Origin: Roridomyces roridus
Taxonomy: Eukaryota; Basidiomycota; Agaricomycetes; Agaricales; Mycenaceae
Length of the DNA: 64,000 nt
NCBI GenBank assembly: GCA_029378245.1
Contig: JARKIF010000006.1
Span: 124,001-188,000 of the forward strand
Reading direction: 5' to 3'
Under the pieces are notes generated by a model. That model ran no database searches, was not told the DNA's origin, and saw only the letters and a list, made by a program, of their open reading frames with translations. Positions 23,180 to 33,390 of the stretch are shown here, in pieces; the stretch's first letter is position 1, and the number at the start of each line of letters is the position of its first letter. The translations under genes were made by a program, and so were the position numbers.

Positions 23180-24142
23180 ATGCCTTCCCTATCTCAAGTT
23201 CAGATTTCCAACGCCGGCTTCAAGTCGTCCTACCTCCCCGTCGCCGTCTTCCTCGGCGGCACCTCCGGGATTGGGCGCGGTACCGCTGAAGCCTTGGCAC
23301 GCTACACGGGTGGCAACGCCCACATCATCCTCATCGGACGCAATGCATCTGCAGCCGCATCCATCCTCTCCTCCTTCCCCAAACCCACCTCGACCGAGTC
23401 GGGATGGAAACACGAGTTCATCGAGTGCGACGTCTCCCTCATCAAGAACGTCAACACAACCCTGGCGACTCTCCTCCCGCGTTTGCCGCGCGTCAACTTC
23501 CTCGTCTGCTCATGCGGGATCTTCAGCTTTGATGGCCGGAAGGAGACGTCCGAGGGTCTGGATCTCAAGCTCGCGGTGACCTACAACGCGCGTGCCGTGT
23601 TCATGATCAAACTCACTCCTGCTCTCGATGCGGCAGCTGCTGCAGGCCAGCCAGCGAGCGTGCTGAATGTGCTTGCGGCGGGCCAGGGCACGCCCATAGA
23701 GATCGACAACGTGGGATTGAAGCGCGGGTACACAGGTCAGCGCGCGATGGGCGAGAGTGTGACCTATGTTGATCTCCTCCACGAGGTACGCTCATTCCGT
23801 TCTCTTCAACCCAGTTCATCACTAATCCCGGATCTGCAGGAACTCTCGGCCAAGCACCCGAGCCTCGCCTTCACCCAAACCTGCCCCGGGCTCATCGACA
23901 CGCCAATCTCACGCGTCGCAGCCACTCTGGTCCCATCCCTCGACATTAGCACGGCCGGAAACATCACTGATGCCGGTGAGTTTGCGTTGTACGCCCTCCT
24001 CACAGCTGCGCCCGGAAAGGTACACGCCAAGGGGGAGAAGTCGGATGATATCGAGACGCCCCCTGCGCACGGGCATGGGTCGAGTGAGCAGAGTAGGGCA
24101 CTGTTGAAGCATACGGAGGAGATTATGAATACCTATGTGTAA
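23180..24142 (+). CDS. Atypical short-chain dehydrogenase/reductase (SDR)
   Basis: Exon 1 23180-23785 and exon 2 23840-24142, separated by a 54-bp in-frame GT-AG intron, give 302 residues. The Rossmann dinucleotide motif GGTSGIGRG is at residues 26-34, and VNFLVCSCGIF takes the place of the NNAG strand. The block GRKETSEGLDLKLAVTYNAR is typical of a fungal SDR subgroup. A canonical YxxxK catalytic pair is not visible where expected (after SVLNVLAAGQGTP); instead GLKRGYTGQRAMGES follows. NAD(P) binding is therefore likely, but classic SDR catalysis is doubtful. The C-terminal HPSLAFTQTCPGLIDTPIS region is the family's P-G motif. No biosynthetic cluster genes surround it. Confidence 0.82.
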   Translation: MPSLSQVQISNAGFKSSYLPVAVFLGGTSGIGRGTAEALARYTGGNAHIILIGRNASAAASILSSFPKPTSTESGWKHEFIECDVSLIKNVNTTLATLLPRLPRVNFLVCSCGIFSFDGRKETSEGLDLKLAVTYNARAVFMIKLTPALDAAAAAGQPASVLNVLAAGQGTPIEIDNVGLKRGYTGQRAMGESVTYVDLLHEVRSFRSLQPSSSLIPDLQELSAKHPSLAFTQTCPGLIDTPISRVAATLVPSLDISTAGNITDAGEFALYALLTAAPGKVHAKGEKSDDIETPPAHGHGSSEQSRALLKHTEEIMNTYV

Positions 24143-24713
24143 TTTTATGTTAGCATAAGTTGGGAACATCGCCTTTGTTTACTCTTGAACCAATGCGTCT
24201 GACATCCGAATGTTACTGTAAGAGCGCGGAGATTTTCCAGTCGATTTGACTTCGTGTCTTGACTCTTGCATTCCGACAGCCAAAGACTATCTCAGAATCA
24301 TGTTCAAGAAGTTGGATACCAAAGTCAACACCACGACGTGTCCTCGTCCGAGATGAAGTCCATGAATTGAACCCTAGCTCCGGACAAACCGATTTCAGGG
24401 TTGTAGACTGTTAAGGAGAAGAGAGAACTCTTCCCGGGGCCCCCACCAATGTCTCCAAGTTCAGTTGCGTTGCCGCTAAAGATCCACATTCTGGTTCCGG
24501 AATTTTAACCGGATTCCCTTTCGATAGGCGGCACTGAAAACAGCACACTTTAAAACGGAGCTTCCCTATCTCTTAGGATCGACTGACCCATGTCCAACTG
24601 CTGTTACCATGGAACCTTTCTCCACTTCAGTCTTCAAGGCTCTCACTTGAATATTTGCTACTACCACCAAGTATCTGGGGGATGAGTGAGACGATCCTCC
24701 GCATGACGGGTTA
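24143..24713. other. Intergenic, 3' flank of the SDR gene
   Basis: Nothing coding was recognised. A string near 24296-24320 (AATCATGTTCAAGAAGTTGG) resembles 29353-29374, suggesting an old dispersed repeat. Confidence 0.35.
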
Positions 24714-25636
24714 CTCACTTTGTACTAGTCCAGCGCGACGCGCCCGAACGAATCCATCCGCTACGATCCAATAGTCCACACCTCCACTTACTCCGCGCTG
24801 CCAGGCGAGCCTAGAACTGGGCTGCGTGATCGGCACGAACCGTTTGTCGTCCAACAACGGTCGCAAAGGTCCTGCCCCGGGTAGCCCAAGAACACGATGC
24901 ACCCGAGGGTGGCACATGCGGGAAACACGTCTGAGGCGAGCCCAGCGGACATCCCTTCATTGTTGAATGCAAAGTGCGTGAGATGAGGGAGTTGGGAGAT
25001 AGTCACGAGATTAGCCGGAGGAGGGCTGTCGAGGATCTCGAGGTGTGTTGTATTATTGTATTACAGAAAGCCGGAGTGGAGAGATCGATCCCGGAAAGTT
25101 TGGAGAAGAGGTCAAACGTGTGGACGGCGAATCGCTTGAGAGAATTGGGAGAAATCAATTCAGATACGCGCAACCCCTGGAAAGCACACAAATTGGTGAT
25201 GCCTGAACATGCGCGCAGGATTGAATGAATCTCCTTTAAGCGCACATCGTTGGAGGACCAGGCGCCAGATTTGGTGCCGATAAGTAGATTCCTGACGGAT
25301 CGAGCGAAGAAATCCTGTGGTTTGGTCGTAAGTAGGCCCGTGAAGACGGTCCAGGTGAATCTAGGGAAACCATCCAATGGTGGAAGCTCCTCGTCGAGGA
25401 ATACCACACGATAAAGCGAAGGCTCCACCCTGAATATGATTCAGTTGTGAACAAACTCGGCCCTGGGTGGCTTACCACACTCGTACACGCTGTGCCACCA
25501 GCATGAGATTCGGGATCCTGTTTGGGCGTGACAGGGTGGCAGAGATCTCGAATATCGTGCGTTCCAGTTCGCGGGGAAGTCGTGGATCGGGAAAGGAGGG
25601 GTGAGATGCCGTGGTCGACCCGTCGTTGGACGCCAT
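24714..25636 (-). pseudogene. Frameshifted F-box-like protein gene
   Basis: Read on the minus strand from ATG 25636 (MASNDGSTTASHPSFPDPRL, then LPRELERTIFEISA), exon 1 joins through a 46-bp intron (GTAAGC...TTCAG) to WVEPSLYRVVFLDEELPPL. The frame then changes twice. Near 25055 it moves from TPAFCNTIIQH to THLEILDSPPPANL, and near 24880 from CIVFLG to LPGAGPLRPLLDDKRFVPIT. The last frame carries the family-typical end RGVSGGVDYWIVADGFVRAR. The first break could be a 39-bp intron, but the second looks like a true 1-nt loss. Related intact proteins are F-box/LRR-like adaptors of about 330 residues. Probably inactive, though sequencing indels cannot be excluded. Confidence 0.65.
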
Positions 25637-25982
25637 CGAGGGAGGCGCAAGGAAAGACGGGCTGATGGGAATCCCGTGATCTTGTGACTCATTTGCTTCC
25701 GGTCCCGGTGGCGGTGCTCGACACACACTTAAGGTAGGGCCAGGCGCATCGACCTACATCACGTGCAAGCATGTCTGTACTTGTATTGCTATTAACACTC
25801 TCCAAATCCCAAAATTCACAAATCCGGCTCCGTCAGGCCCTTAGTATAGTCCATACCTTGAGGTCTACGGAGCCCGATTTGCGATTTTTCTCTTGCTCGA
25901 AGCCCCCATAGTGTTTTTGTCAGACGGTCTAAGCACGTGATGTAGATTGATGCGCCTGGCCCCTACCTTAATGGAAACCACC

Positions 25983-26923
25983 ATGTCGACAGAGGGCACC
26001 CCATCCAAGGCGTCTGCATTCGTGCCGACGCATCCATTCGACAAACGTGACGGCGCTGATGCCGTCCTGCGGTCATCTGACGGCGCCGACTTCTACGTGC
26101 ATCGTCTCATCCTATCTCTCGCATCGCCAGTCTTCGAAACCATGTTCAGCCTTCCCCAGGCAGAGACCACCCCCGATTTGCCGGTTGTCGACCTCTCAGA
26201 GTGCGCGGTCGTACTTGAGGGAACGCTGAGGCTGATCTATCCCGGAGCATGCCCCAATATCGAGACGACCGACCTTCTCCAGGAGATCACCGAGGTTCTC
26301 CTCAAGTACGACATGCAGAGTACCCTCCCCGTGGTGAAACTTCACCTCGAGAAATTCCACTCGACCCACCCCCTCGCTGTCTATGCCCTCGCTGTGCGGT
26401 GTGGGTGGAACGACCTCGCCATGGGGGCTGCGCGGGAGTCTCTCAAGCACACTATCAGAGTTCCCAGCCATGACGCTTTTCAGCAGCTCAATGGGTTGTC
26501 AGCTGCGGCGTATCACAGCCTGCTGCAGTACCATTTCCAGTGCGCGCAGGCTGTAGACTCGACAACAAGTTCTCTCAAGTGGTTCCCTTACCCCGCCGCA
26601 TTGGAAAATTGCGCATGCAGCGTGACCTTCTCCTATTCTGGACCGGCGACCATGCCTCCGCGTAGAGTCCCCAGATGGTTCTATCAGTTCCTCAAAGACA
26701 TAGCTCAGTCGTTGAGCTCAAGTCCTGCGTTGAATGTCTGGGATACTTCGGCGGCATCTCAGGCTCTCAAGGAGCCCAAGTGCGACTCCCGTGGTCAATT
26801 CGACTTCCACGCCTTTGTGACCCGCCAGTTACCAACGCAACTCAATCTCCAATTCGACAAGGTTCGTGAGACTGATACTTGGAAGCAAGTCCTGACTTTT
26901 TCCAGGTCCAACTCATGTTCTGA
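25983..26923 (+). CDS. BTB/POZ-domain protein
   Basis: A single long frame begins upstream at 25947, but the likely start is MSTEGTPSKASAFV at 25983. The BTB fold is clear: DGADAVLRSSDGADFYVHRL, ILSLASPVFETMFSLPQ, VVDLSECAVVLEGTLRLIYP. A helical region (EVLLKYDMQSTLPVVKLHLE, YALAVRCGWNDLAMGAARES) follows, as in the Agaricomycete BTB family. A 3' intron (about 26862-26905, GTTCGT...TTCCAG) would give the terminal FDKVQLMF and stop at 26923; reading through instead ends at 26951. BTB proteins dimerise and act as CUL3 adaptors or transcription cofactors. Substrate unknown. Confidence 0.82.
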
Positions 26924-26951
26924 AGGACAAAGACTGGGTTCAGTGTCCTAA

Positions 26952-27285
26952 ATATCCCAGTGATGCGAGCCCAAAATTCACATTCCGTGCGTTTCATATT
27001 CATGTACTCACATTAGCTATCGAGGCAAAACACGTTTTTGACTATGAGTGTCCAAAGTATTACAACTTCAATTCTGTCATGGATTTAAGCCTCAAAGCAC
27101 TCGCCGAGATCCCCGGTAATTAAATTCGGACACTTGCTGCGGCTCGGGCTTTCCTCCGAGGCCGACTCAGTTAATTGCTGGTAGTCGGGCTTCGCCCTCG
27201 GCCATAAATGCAATTACGGGCTTCACCTCGGGCAACCCGCAGCCTCCGCAGTCCGCAGTAGTTTACGTAATGTAGCCCTCTGAAT
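26952..27285. other. Intergenic with a GC-rich, hairpin-prone motif cluster
   Basis: Between about 27120 and 27262 a CGGGCTT-(n)-CCTC-G type motif occurs three times, each nearly palindromic (for example GTCGGGCTTCGCCCTCGGCC). No gene is visible. Confidence 0.4.
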
Positions 27286-28486
27286 TATCCGTTCTTTAAG
27301 ATTATGGCTCCATCACTATTTGTGCTTCCCCATTTGTATAATCTCTTTTTGTTTCCCTCTTCCGTCCTGCTGTGAAACCAGTGCCTTTTCCACAGCTCTT
27401 TCATGAATTTCTCCCACGAGAGCCCCTTCTTTGTCCTGATCGAAGCTGTGGTTCAACAGCATTGCAAAGTTATACCCGCCGGCTCGACGCGACGCGTCCA
27501 TGCCGAGGGCTGCGCATCGCTCTTGGACTTGAGGAATTTTTGCCAAATTGGGTTCCTTCTGGGCTGCCGACAGGTCTCATGGTAAGCATTGACTGACAAT
27601 CAACTCGGCGAGAACGCGCGTTGTTGGGCTCGGCTGTTCTCCACAGCAATGTTTACCACAATAGATCTTCTCGGGGCACAGGCTTCGCCGTGGCCACGCG
27701 TTCGGCAACCATCTCATATAAACCTCAAGAACTGAATTGAGCTCTACCCCACCATTCCTTCCCTCCTTCCCTCCCGCCGTCTCACTCTTCAAATAGGCTG
27801 AAGATGTCCCATATCCATTTGTTCATTCTCCTGTGTCTGGACTCTGCACTGACGGCGACGCACATGTTCCTCCCCACATCCCTATCTACTACCGGTCACG
27901 GCGGTGGTTGTTGGCTGGTTGCTCTTGGATCCCTCCTACTGGACTGGGCCTCTGCTGCCGGCAATGCGGCGCTACTGTCGTTCATTTCGCTCGGTCCCTT
28001 GAACCTCGGCTTTGAGTATCCGTCATCGAACAATGAACGCCGGCTCCACTTCCTCGCCATTCCGTCTTGATACTGCACTGTTGTCTACCCGGTGCATGTG
28101 CTCTTGGTCTACTGGTACTCTCGCCCGCTGCTCGCCGTGCTGAGGAGATTGAGCGTATCAAACCAGACGAATCACTGTCGGAAATCCCAACTTCAAATCC
28201 CGCCACCATTGGTGACCATCAGCAACGACCGTCTACTGGGGCTCCATGTTTCTCATTTTGCGCGCATATTCTACCCATTCATTACCCGCATCGAGCGTAG
28301 GGAGGTTTGATTGTGGGGTGGGCACATGTTGAAAGGGATTTGTCTGTCAATGCCTCGAGCTGTCACTGATATGATGTTTGTACTGTTTTAAATGTGTTGA
28401 AATTGGATATCTTCATTCTGTCCCCACTTTTGGCGTGGTTCCTCAAAAATGCCGGAGCGAAGCGGAGGCATGTCTTGTAATATATA
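27286..28486 (+). repeat. 1.2 kb dispersed repeat, direct copy
   Basis: Begins ATTATCCGTTCTTTAAG and ends GCGGAGGCATGTCTTG. A second copy lies inverted at 51022-52252. Long blocks are nearly identical, with many indels. Shared translated pieces include QERCAALGM...RRAGGYNF on the strand opposite to the copy and PNPATIGDHQQRP-type segments on the same strand. Here the latter is split among frames, so both copies look like decayed gene sequence. In this copy the frame MSHIHLFILLCLDSAL at 27804 runs to 28070, encoding hydrophobic segments. Confidence 0.75.
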
Positions 28487-29891
28487 AGGAGCCTTGTTCC
28501 TCAGGTTCGGGCATCCTACATCCTACTTAACCCACTTTACCTGTGATCAATACAGCTCATTCGTGTCTTACACGCACTGTCTACGACTTTCTCTCAGGTA
28601 AAGAACTATCTTATCTGTTAGTCTGTACAGCAATCCTAAGAATTCGGAGAAGTATCCCGCGTTCGCGTCTAACTGAGAATTATCCAGTTGGTCGGTTGCT
28701 TAAGATATTTGCGTTGAGCGACGAATAGTAGTATTAGTCGGAGGGTCCAGTATTTGAACTCAAACTCTCGTACGGTATTGCACTAAGGCAACACCAACAC
28801 ACTCAAGCACGTGTACTCACTCTTGCTTACTCAACACTCGCACACCTGCTTTCGCTAACAAATTCGATCTGGTGACAAGGCATGTCAGTGCCAGAACCGA
28901 TTAGGTTGAAGTGAGACGCAGACCTTACCCATTGCGACTTGAAGTTGAGTCGGCAAATGGAAAGTAGCAAACGATACTCAAGGTGGAGGAAGGCTCAATG
29001 ATCATTGATGAAGCACATGGATTCGATCTGGGAGGAAGGCTCTGGGGTTGTGGAGATTCACTCAACGTTGCAATGGAATTGAGTTGCAGTCTTGTTCGCA
29101 GTTGGAATGTCATATGGAATGGAAGTCTCGTTGCGGCCTCGGATGACCAATGTCCCGAGAACGTCGGGTCGTTGAGGCAAAAATACGCTCTCACAAAAAT
29201 CCCTTTCCTCCCTTCAGGCTTCGAGCGCAAGTTTATTGCATATAGCACATCCGAACGTCAACGTGCCCGAGTACGAAATTCAGTGGCTTTATCTCGGTTC
29301 ATTCGAGTTCATGACTTGACTCTTTGATCCCTGCAGCACAAAAGTCTCATAATCATTTTCAAGAAGTTGAACAGCTACTTAGTACCCAGGAAGTTGGCCA
29401 AAACAAGCCACAAACCAAATTGGTACTTGTCGCATTGTCGGGTTCGAAGCCCGATGTAGGCATTCTGTGGCTTTTCAAGTGAAAATTTTGCCACTCCATC
29501 CGCTCGCATCGTTATGTGATCCAGTTTATCCACAGTGACCAGAAAGACAGACATCCAAAGATGTGGACGCGGAAGCAGATTTCATTACGCCACGGACTCA
29601 CACCAGAGATAGAGTACGAGCGCCACAACACCAGCGCAAGCCAACCTCATCCGCCTCTGAGCCCCCCTCCATTTCATCGTCCTCCATTTTCGGCACAGCC
29701 CAGATCGGCGCCGTCTTCGAACTTCTTCCTCAGTGCATCGTCCTGGTTGGATTTCCAATTGTTGCCTCGGTCCCATAACCCGACCTCGTTTCCATACTTT
29801 GTCCAGGTCTGGAGGCGCACTTGATGAATTGAACTAAATGCTAAGCAAGCTCTTACCGCCAAGAAAAGTGGGATGCTAATCCGAATCCAAC
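28487..29891. other. Intergenic, no supported gene
   Basis: Only short frames. A minus-strand stretch from about 29898 to 29585 is open, but reads as antisense of a proline-rich plus frame and has no family match. Confidence 0.3.
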
Positions 29892-31470
29892 TCAGCACTC
29901 GTTGGTGCCAGTGAGCCCCGGGTCAACCAGAAAAGGAAGACCGTATGCAGGAAGATCTTCTTCCGCCATTAGGTCAAGCTGTTCACGGCGTGTAATCAGC
30001 GGGAGCAAGAGACACAAGTAATACTCACTCACCCATTCCGTCCTAACGTGTTCCGTGAACCATTCGGCGTCTGACTCAATTTTGACACAAAGCCCGTCCT
30101 CCCGGAGGCGCCGTAACTCGAGGAGCGCGTCTTTAAGTTCCAGGAGCGTATTCTTGAGCTCAGGATCCTCCAAAATGCCTTTGCGGGCATCACGATTCAA
30201 ATCCTCCTCAAAGTCGGCATGTGCGAATGAGGTATAGAAGGATTTGAGGATGGCAACTCCGCCGGTGCCTGACCGCCTCGCGCTAAGCATTCGCACCAAA
30301 GGAGGGAGCGGGACGCGGAAGTCGCAACGTTCGAGTCGGAGGGACTCTAGAGAGGGCAAAAGAGGTTTATCTCTGCTCGTCAGGTTGGTGAGAAGTCCCT
30401 CGATATCTCCTCTTTGCACATAATTGTGGTAATAGATCATTTGCTGAATGGTCAATTCACGAAGCGACGCCATCGGTAGCATCGTCATGAATTGGATCAA
30501 GATATTGACATTATCGACGCTGAGTTGCATCTTCAAGTCAAGCTTCCGCAAACGGCATTGCGAGCGGTCCAACAGCTGTGACATTTCGTCCAAATGATCG
30601 CGAGGATCTTGAGTGTCATCGTCGGACTTGAAATTGGTGCGAAAATTCTCGAGGGCAGGGAGAGTGAGATGGTGTAGAATTCCGCACCCGGAGGCGTCTC
30701 CGAGCGAAAGGGTTCGCAGGTGCGATAAAACAAATGGTGCGGTAGGTGGAGAGAGGAGACCCTGCTCAGGTTCTACGAGTACGATCGAGAGGTCCTCAAC
30801 CTGCGGAATACAGCGGGCAATCTTCACAGCTTTCTCGGGAGATTCGCAGAAGAGAATCAAGGTGGTTAGTTGAGCCCATGGGAGCTGTTTGCGCCAGCTC
30901 TGCTCATCCGTAATGAAAATATTGACCTCTCGCAGCCGGGGCGCTTTGCGGAACAATGTCGATGAGGTCGAACTCGTGTCTCCGCAAAGGCACAATTTCT
31001 CGAGAGCCGGGAACGGTCCACGAAGGACAGAGGCCAAGGAAATGGGAGAAAAGGAACTGAATCTGGCTGTGCGCCATTGCTGTGCAGATTCGCATAGATC
31101 GCTGAGCAGCGCCTGGGCTTCGGATTCTGCAGATGGAAGCGAGATTTCCAAGTCCAACGGCCGGCTACCAGCATGGTGAAGCCAAAAGGGCAGGTACTTG
31201 ACTGGATAAATGTTTCACAGCTGTAGAGGAGTAAAAAACGCAAAGGACTCACCAGGATGGCGGTATGAATTGAAAGAAGTCCACAATTCGGAGGAGTGCG
31301 CGATATTTCGCCACGCCCGGCAAACCCACGTCAAAGAAATAGGGCCGCCTCTGTCCCCGAATGCAACAGACTGAGCGAATATGTCAGAGCCTCAGAGGTA
31401 ATTTCGTTGGGCAGCGAGAGGATGGGGTAGATCGTTGCACTGAGGACCACGGAATGAGTGAAAATCGCGG
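29892..31470 (-). pseudogene. F-box/LRR-like gene with a frameshift in the F-box exon
   Basis: The main exon, 31201-29892, is fully open and encodes a leucine-rich C-terminal part (ALEKLCLCGDTSSTSSTLFR, APRLREVNIFI, LPSLESLRLERCDFRVPLPP, and an acidic end AEEDLPAYGLPFLV). A 51-bp intron (31252-31202) joins it to VCRAWRNIAHSSELWTSFNS, the region that normally follows the F-box. The F-box (SATIYPILSLPNEITSEALT) lies just upstream but one nucleotide out of frame at about 31340, and the usual coiled N-terminus is missing: the sequence beyond about 31470 is a GTGAA-rich repeat. The locus is therefore a probable 5'-damaged gene. A shortened protein starting inside the main exon (ATG 31157) remains possible. 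Confidence 0.6.
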
Positions 31471-31740
31471 GGATTTTTCACCCTGGAAGGACGTGAAATT
31501 CACCAGGGAACACAGTGAAATTCGTGTAAAAATGGTGAATTTCACCGGTGAAATCAGTGGCGAATGTTCACATACAAAACTGAGTTTTTCGCTATACCTG
31601 TTCACCCCAACTCTTGGTGAATTTCTCTTGTTTTCGACTTGAGTATCACCAGGATTGTGGGACAATACCGCATGCTAACAACTCATATTTCATTCAGAAA
31701 ATATGGTGAAAATCACTTGAATTCATGTGAATACTACAAA
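31470..31740. repeat. GTGAA/TTCAC-rich palindromic repeat patch 1
   Basis: The strings GTGAAATTCACC, GGTGAATTTCACCGGTGAAAT, TTCACCC and GGTGAAAATCAC recur every 20-40 bp on both strands. The patch abuts the broken F-box gene. A similar patch lies at 32810-32990. Confidence 0.6.
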
Positions 31741-32809
31741 AAAAGCTACTGGTACACGGCCGCGCGTCGCACAGTGATAGTTCATGCATCCCCAGCCCAG
31801 AATGAGCATGCGGAGGCTCTGGAGTCAATTGAGGAAACGGGTCTTGGCGATCGAGAGTCAGTCAATGTGTAGATGAAGCTTCGGAAGCACGTACAGGGAG
31901 AAGAATTACGGCGGGGGGCAAGGTGCGCTGACCAACGGTGAGATTCGCAGGGGAGATAGACACACCAGGAGTTAGTGAGCCGCGCCGACTGAAAACAGCG
32001 TTGTCGACATCGCCATTCCCACTCGTCGACGGGTGGCGGGTGTCCTCGATCTGGGGCTTGACTGTGAGAACGGACGCCAAACTTGATAGCGAGAGTGGAC
32101 ACACGGCATCGCACGAGAGTGTGGGCATTCATCTACATAGCCAGACTGACTCAGAAGAATGAGGACACCAGCAACGAAAGAGAATCAGACGGTACACGCA
32201 CACATTGTTCAACTTTTGGTGATCATTTGTCGCCCAAAGGATTGCGCGCATGTAAGTCGGGAGCAGACTTGGAGGTCTCCGCTGTGTTGAGCTCGCCCTA
32301 GTGCGAGGAAGAGCAGCTGCGGATACATCGTGTCAATGTGAGGTATGGAAGAGAAAAGAAGCATGCATCATCTAGTTCCCGAATCTCCTCCGGCTCCCCG
32401 TGGCGATTGACGTTCAGCCACTCCTCGTTTTGGCATTGCTTGAGGCCCTTCCATGGCCTCTTCCGCAAAAGGGCTTGCGTGACAGACACCTTGGCAAGGG
32501 GGAGGCTAGGCTCAAGCAGATACCTAGGGCTGGGAGAGAGTGGTCTGGGTGCGCGCGCGTGCAGGTGAGAATGAAGAGGGCATGGTCGCGGAGATGGGTG
32601 TAAGAGCAAAGAGTGGAGTAGCGTGACGTATGTGATATTCAATTGAATGACATCATTTCAAGTAAGTACTCCACCAACTCTCACCAACTCCACACTCCCC
32701 CCGTCCCTGTTCTCGCCAACCTCCTCACCTAGCTTGCTCTCGACGCCGTGGTCAGAACAGTGGTGATCTGTAGAGAGCAGATTTGATTAATACACACAAT
32801 TGACGTACT
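31741..32809. other. Possible minus-strand membrane-protein gene, unresolved
   Basis: Minus-strand frames at 32640-32298 (with a RELDDACFFSLPYLTLT segment), then YPQLLFLALGRAQHSGDLQ in another frame near 32300, and 32128-31862 (a Ser-rich tail ending VRASEASSTH) could be exons of one gene. Exon borders could not be fixed and no family was recognised. Confidence 0.25.
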
Positions 32810-32990
32810 TGGAATATTGGGTGAATTTCGCTCCAGAGGTACAGTGAAATCTGACTTCACCCGAGAATGGGGTGAACTGACATTTTCGCCCCACACCGTG
32901 AAAAAATGATTTCGCCGCAAAATCGGGTGAAATGCGAAATTTGGTGTGAGGCAGTGTGAAGTTCGCGTCTTCCGTTTTTCACAGTGTTGT
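32810..32990. repeat. GTGAA/TTCAC-rich palindromic repeat patch 2
   Basis: Contains GGGTGAATTTCGC, CAGTGAAATC, CTTCACCC, GGGGTGAAC, CCGTGAAAAA, GGGTGAAATGCGAAAT and TTTTTCACAGTG within 180 bp. It is the same motif vocabulary as the patch at 31470-31740, suggesting two copies of a degenerate subterminal-repeat element. Confidence 0.55.
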
Positions 32991-33390
32991 CTGGAGCAGC
33001 GCTGCGACCCTATCGCACCTATCGCGCACCGTAGCCATCTGAGCAGCAAGAGAGGTAAGTTCTCGATCGAGTCGGTCGAGTCCCGCGCGGAGTTCTGAGG
33101 CCGGCATCTAGGCAGAGTGGGTGCAGTGTAGCAGGCGTATTTCGAAGATGAGAGTCAGGAGCAAAAGAGACGCGCGTCGCTGACATAATCTTCCCGGCTT
33201 CGGATAGCCGGCTTCCTCAAGGTTCCAGCTGACGCCGTTCCCATAAGTACTCATTGCCTTCGTGGGCTTGCAATGGAATTGTCAATGCAATGTTTTCCCT
33301 TAGCCGATTTGATACGAGCTGATCAATTCTTTCGACATTCAACGCCGAACGGTACACTTGAGCTACCAAAGGTCCAAAGCTACCAAAAAG

